Shown piece after piece: positions 61,241-64,000 of a DNA stretch of 64,000 bases. Every line of letters begins with the position of its first letter. Positions within the stretch are counted from its first letter, which is position 1. The notes under the pieces were generated by a model that was given only the letters and a program-made list of their open reading frames with translations, did not search any database and was not told the DNA's origin. The DNA comes from Phreatobacter sp. (GTDB taxonomy: Bacteria > Pseudomonadota > Alphaproteobacteria > Rhizobiales > Phreatobacteraceae): positions 1 to 64,000 of the forward strand of contig NZ_JAPZTZ010000021.1 in the NCBI RefSeq assembly GCF_027532945.1, read 5' to 3'. The position numbers were made by a program, and so were the translations under genes.

Positions 61241-61254
61241 GACCGGCCCGGGGC

Positions 61255-61821
61255 TCAAACCGTCATGATTTCTTTTTCCTTCTGCGCGACGAGCTGATCG
61301 ACCTCGGCGATGTGCTTGTCGGTCTCCTTCTGGACCTGGTCCGAGGCGCGGACATGCTCGTCCTCGCTCATCGAATGGTCCTTCTCCTTGGCCTTCAGGA
61401 TGTCCATGCCGTCGCGGCGGATGTGACGGATCGCGACGCGCGCGCCCTCCGCATATTTGTGCGCGACCTTCACCATCTCCTTGCGGCGATCCTGGGTGAG
61501 CTCGGGGATGCGCAGGCGGATGACCTGGCCCTCGGTCTGCGGATTGAGGCCAAGGCTCGACTCGCGGATGGCCTTCTCGACCGGGCCGACCATGGAGCGG
61601 TCCCAGACCTGAACCGACAGAAGCCGCGGCTCCGGCACGCTCACGGTCGCCACCTGGTTGACATGCATGGTCTGGCCATAGGCCTCGACCTGGATCGGAT
61701 CGAGCAGGTTCGGCGAGGCGCGGCCGGTGCGCAGCGTGCCGAGTTCGTGCTTGAACGATGCGATGGAGCTCTGCATCCGCCGCGTGATGTCGGCGAGTTC
61801 GAAGGTTGGGGACGCGGCCAT
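61255..61821 (-). CDS. frr: Ribosome recycling factor
   Basis: With EF-G, splits post-termination ribosomes. It has 188 residues in the L-shaped RRF family. [20 protein letters not shown] (30-49) and [18 protein letters not shown] are characteristic. It lies 53 bases downstream of pyrH. The pyrH-frr-uppS-cdsA order is near universal in proteobacteria. Confidence 0.98.
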   Translation of the reverse strand: MAASPTFELADITRRMQSSIASFKHELGTLRTGRASPNLLDPIQVEAYGQTMHVNQVATVSVPEPRLLSVQVWDRSMVGPVEKAIRESSLGLNPQTEGQVIRLRIPELTQDRRKEMVKVAHKYAEGARVAIRHIRRDGMDILKAKEKDHSMSEDEHVRASDQVQKETDKHIAEVDQLVAQKEKEIMTV

Positions 61822-61874
61822 GGGGTACGCCTCTTGGGTCTTGCGCGGGGTTCCGCGGGAAAGAAGGGTCGCCG

Positions 61875-62591
61875 TCAGGCGGTGACGAGGGTGCAGCGGG
61901 CCTCGCCGGCCAGCACCGAAGCCACGGCGCCGGGGGCGTCGAGGGAGAAGACGATTATCGGAAGTCGGTTCTCCCGGGCAAGCGCGAAGGCGGCGGTATC
62001 CATGACCTTGAGGTCGCGGGCGATCGCCTCGTCGGCGGTCAGCGCATCATAGCGCACCGCCGAGGCGTCCTTCTTGGGGTCCGCCGAATAAATGCCGTCG
62101 ACATTGGTGCCCTTGAGCACGACGTCGCAGCCGAGCTCGACCGCCCGCATGGTGGCGGTCGTGTCGGTCGTCAGAAGCGGCACTCCGATACCGCCGCCGA
62201 GGACGAGGATGCGTCCCGCGGCGATGTGGGCCAGCGCGTGGCGCACCGTGTAGACGTCAAGCGCCTCCGGCACCGGCTCGGCCGACATCGCGACCGCCGG
62301 ATGACCGAGGGCGTTGATCTGGCCGGCCAGCGCGATGGCGTTCATGACCGTCGCCAGTCGCCCGATGGCATCGGCATCGACGCGGCCGAGGCCGATCCCG
62401 GCAATCTGCTTGCCGCGGAAGATGTTGCCGCCACCGACCACCACGACGATTTCAGTGCCGGCCTTCGCCGCGGCGATGAGGTCCTCGGCCACGGCACGGA
62501 CGGTCTTCGGATCGAAGCCGAATTCCTGGTCCCCTGCGAGCGCCTCGCCGGACACCTTGACCAGCGCGCGCCTGTAGCCTCGGCCGGCCAT
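61875..62591 (-). CDS. pyrH: Uridylate kinase PyrH
   Basis: Phosphorylates UMP to UDP, using the amino-acid-kinase fold. It has 238 residues. The ATP site [10 protein letters not shown] (11-20) and [10 protein letters not shown] (51-60) are intact, and the [13 protein letters not shown] segment is diagnostic. ATG 62591 is the family start. It is the first gene of the envelope operon here; the usual upstream rpsB-tsf pair is not adjacent, and a divergent SDR gene begins 185 bases away. Confidence 0.97.
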   Translation of the reverse strand: MAGRGYRRALVKVSGEALAGDQEFGFDPKTVRAVAEDLIAAAKAGTEIVVVVGGGNIFRGKQIAGIGLGRVDADAIGRLATVMNAIALAGQINALGHPAVAMSAEPVPEALDVYTVRHALAHIAAGRILVLGGGIGVPLLTTDTTATMRAVELGCDVVLKGTNVDGIYSADPKKDASAVRYDALTADEAIARDLKVMDTAAFALARENRLPIIVFSLDAPGAVASVLAGEARCTLVTA

Positions 62592-62776
62592 GGCGTCCTC
62601 CCGATTCGTAGGGCCCCGCGGGGGCATTGCGGCAGCCCGTTTAGCGCAATGTCCCGCCTGCGCAAATGGGCGCGCCCGCTGGAACCGCCAATGTCCCCTG
62701 CCCGTCCCCTCCAATGGCCGATCTTGGCATAGTGCAGATACACGACATAGGCTTCCGATCCGCCGAGGAGGCCTGC

Positions 62777-63511
62777 ATGCCCAAGACCCCCGCCACCGTC
62801 GCCATCATCGGAGCGGGCGACCATATTGGCGCCGCCATTGCCCGACGTTTCGCCGCCGGCGGATACACCGTCGTCCTCGGCCGTCGCAACGGCGACAGGC
62901 TCGCGCCCCTCGTCGAGGAGATCACGACGGCCGGAGGGCGGGCCATCGGCCACGCGCTCGATGCGCGGCGCGAGGACGAGGTCGCGGCCTTCCTCGACGC
63001 GGCCGATGCCGAGGCGCCGCTGGCCGCCTGCATCTTCAATGTCGGCGGCAATGTCCGCTTCCCCATCCGCGACACGACCGAACGGGTCTTCCGCAAGGTC
63101 TGGGAGATGGCCTGCTATGCCGGATTCCTCACGGGGCGAGAGGCGGCGCGCATCATGGTGCCACGCGGCGCCGGCTCGATCTTCTTCACCGGCGCAACGG
63201 CCAGCCTGCGCGGCGGATCGGGATTTGCCGCCTTCGCCAGCGCCAAGGCGGGCCTGAGGGCCGTGGCGCAGAGCATGGCGCGGGAACTCGGGCCGCAGAA
63301 CATCCACGTTGCCCATCTCGTCATCGACGCCGGGGTCGACACTGCCTTCGTCCGCGAACTGAGGCGCCAGCGCACAGGCTCCGACGAGGTCGCCCCGGAC
63401 GAGCTGATGAACCCGGCCTCCATCGCCGAGACCTATTGGCAACTCCACGCCCAGCCGCGCGATGCGTGGACCCACGAACTCGACATTCGGCCCTACAGGG
63501 AGACATGGTGA
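62777..63511 (+). CDS. SDR-family oxidoreductase with Phe at the catalytic Tyr position
   Basis: A 244-residue Rossmann-fold short-chain dehydrogenase. The nucleotide-binding loop reads GAGDHIG (11-17) instead of the classical TGxxxGIG, and the NVGG motif (about 90-93) replaces NNAG. The catalytic Ser lies in GATASLRGG, but the YxxxK motif reads FASAK, so the proton-donating Tyr is Phe. The Lys is kept. This atypical form may use a different chemistry or have lost it. GAGGAG gives a good ribosome-binding site before ATG 62777. The stop overlaps the next start (TGATG). Confidence 0.9.
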   Translation: MPKTPATVAIIGAGDHIGAAIARRFAAGGYTVVLGRRNGDRLAPLVEEITTAGGRAIGHALDARREDEVAAFLDAADAEAPLAACIFNVGGNVRFPIRDTTERVFRKVWEMACYAGFLTGREAARIMVPRGAGSIFFTGATASLRGGSGFAAFASAKAGLRAVAQSMARELGPQNIHVAHLVIDAGVDTAFVRELRRQRTGSDEVAPDELMNPASIAETYWQLHAQPRDAWTHELDIRPYRETW

Positions 63512-64000
63512 TGCAGCCCATGACACAGGACGACGTGACGATGCCCCTGAGCGGACCGAAGGTCGTCGAGTTCCATTTCGATTTCGGCAGCCCGAATGCC
63601 TATTTCGCCCACAAGGTCCTGCCCGGGATCGTAGCGCGGACGGGGGGCAGCATCCGCTATGTGCCGGTGCTGCTGGGCGGCATCTTCAAAGCGACCAACA
63701 ACCGTTCGCCCTTCGAGGCCTTTTCGGGGGTCAAGAACAAGCTCGCCTATGAGCGGCTGGAAATCGCCCGCTTCATCGCCAAGCACAAGCTCAACCGCTT
63801 CACGATGAACCCGTTCTTTCCCGTCAACACGCTGCTGCTGATGCGCGGCGCGGTCGCCATGGAGAAGGAGGGGCGGCTCGCCCCTTACGTCGAGGCGGGC
63901 TTCCACCACATGTGGGAGGAGCCGAAGAAGATGGATGACCCGGCAGTGTTCAAGGCGGCGATGGACGCGTCGGGTTTCGACGGTGCAGCCATCCTGGAAG
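63511..64000 (+). CDS. 2-hydroxychromene-2-carboxylate isomerase-like protein (DsbA/GST-kappa fold), partial
   Basis: The first 163 codons of a thioredoxin-fold protein cut by the end of the window. The start of the fold, VEFHFDFGSPNAYFAHKVLP, holds Ser in place of a CxxC motif, as in GST kappa and NahD isomerases, followed by a VPVLLGGIFKATNN segment. NahD isomerises 2-hydroxychromene-2-carboxylate in naphthalene degradation, but homologues of unknown role are common. I chose ATG 63511, preceded by AGGGAG at a suitable distance; ATG 63505 is in frame. It is probably co-transcribed with the SDR gene. Confidence 0.85.
   Translation, partial: MQPMTQDDVTMPLSGPKVVEFHFDFGSPNAYFAHKVLPGIVARTGGSIRYVPVLLGGIFKATNNRSPFEAFSGVKNKLAYERLEIARFIAKHKLNRFTMNPFFPVNTLLLMRGAVAMEKEGRLAPYVEAGFHHMWEEPKKMDDPAVFKAAMDASGFDGAAILE

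Overview
The window is a strongly GC-rich, gene-dense stretch of chromosome from an alphaproteobacterium, most likely of the order Hyphomicrobiales (Rhizobiales). The evidence is the dusB-ntrB-ntrC-ntrY-ntrX-(aminotransferase)-hfq-hflX order, a fused ispDF gene, a COQ10/RatA-family gene, an IalB-family gene, the pyrH-frr-uppS-cdsA-dxr-rseP-bamA-lpxD-fabZ-lpxA-lpxI-lpxB order, and lexA preceded by GAAC-N7-GAAC / GTTC-N7-GTTC boxes. I cannot fix the genus from sequence alone. No rRNA, CRISPR array, prophage, transposase or insertion sequence was seen. No stretch longer than about 300 bases lacks a gene.

Layout. 1-0.63 kb: a small Tyr/Arg-rich secreted protein with a good terminator, then tRNA-Ser(UGA). 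0.86-8.2 kb (+): rlpA, a D-Ala-D-Ala carboxypeptidase, tmk, holB, metG, tatD and a PhnP-like hydrolase, many with overlapping start and stop codons. 8.4-9.2 kb: mazG interrupted by an in-frame amber codon. 9.25-19.4 kb (-): the nitrogen-regulation operon dusB-ntrB-ntrC-ntrY-ntrX followed by a D-amino-acid aminotransferase, hfq and hflX. 19.6-21.3 kb (+): ispDF and pncC/cinA, convergent with coq10-like and lipA. 23.5-31.1 kb (-): a compact purine-degradation operon uraH-xdhA-xdhB-xdhC-puuD-allC, divergent from a SulP transporter. 33-37.7 kb: a UbiH-type hydroxylase, an AEC transporter, hspQ, a malyl-CoA-lyase-like enzyme and an IalB protein. 37.9-43.9 kb (+): an orphan periplasmic peptide-binding protein coupled to a degenerate adenylate-forming protein, a DsbA/FrnE oxidoreductase, then moaC-moeA. 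44-50 kb: lexA, a ComEC protein, gltX and gltA. 50.1-62.6 kb (-): the envelope operon pyrH-frr-uppS-cdsA-dxr-rseP-bamA-lpxD-fabZ-lpxA-lpxI-lpxB. 62.8-64 kb (+): an atypical SDR and a 2-hydroxychromene-2-carboxylate isomerase-like gene cut by the window end.

How it works together. The ntr operon pairs cytosolic NtrBC and membrane-anchored NtrYX nitrogen sensing with Hfq-dependent post-transcriptional control. The purine operon carries xanthine through urate and 5-hydroxyisourate, and later allantoate, toward ammonia. The envelope operon joins UMP supply, ribosome recycling, isoprenoid carrier and CDP-diacylglycerol synthesis, outer-membrane protein assembly and lipid A synthesis.

This is mainly a conserved housekeeping region and I see no convincing new multi-gene system. 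The best leads are the amber codon at the conserved Trp of mazG, the adenylate-forming protein that has lost its nucleotide-binding motifs, the two LexA boxes at lexA, an inverted repeat between the purine operon and the SulP gene, and an SDR with Phe in place of the catalytic Tyr.
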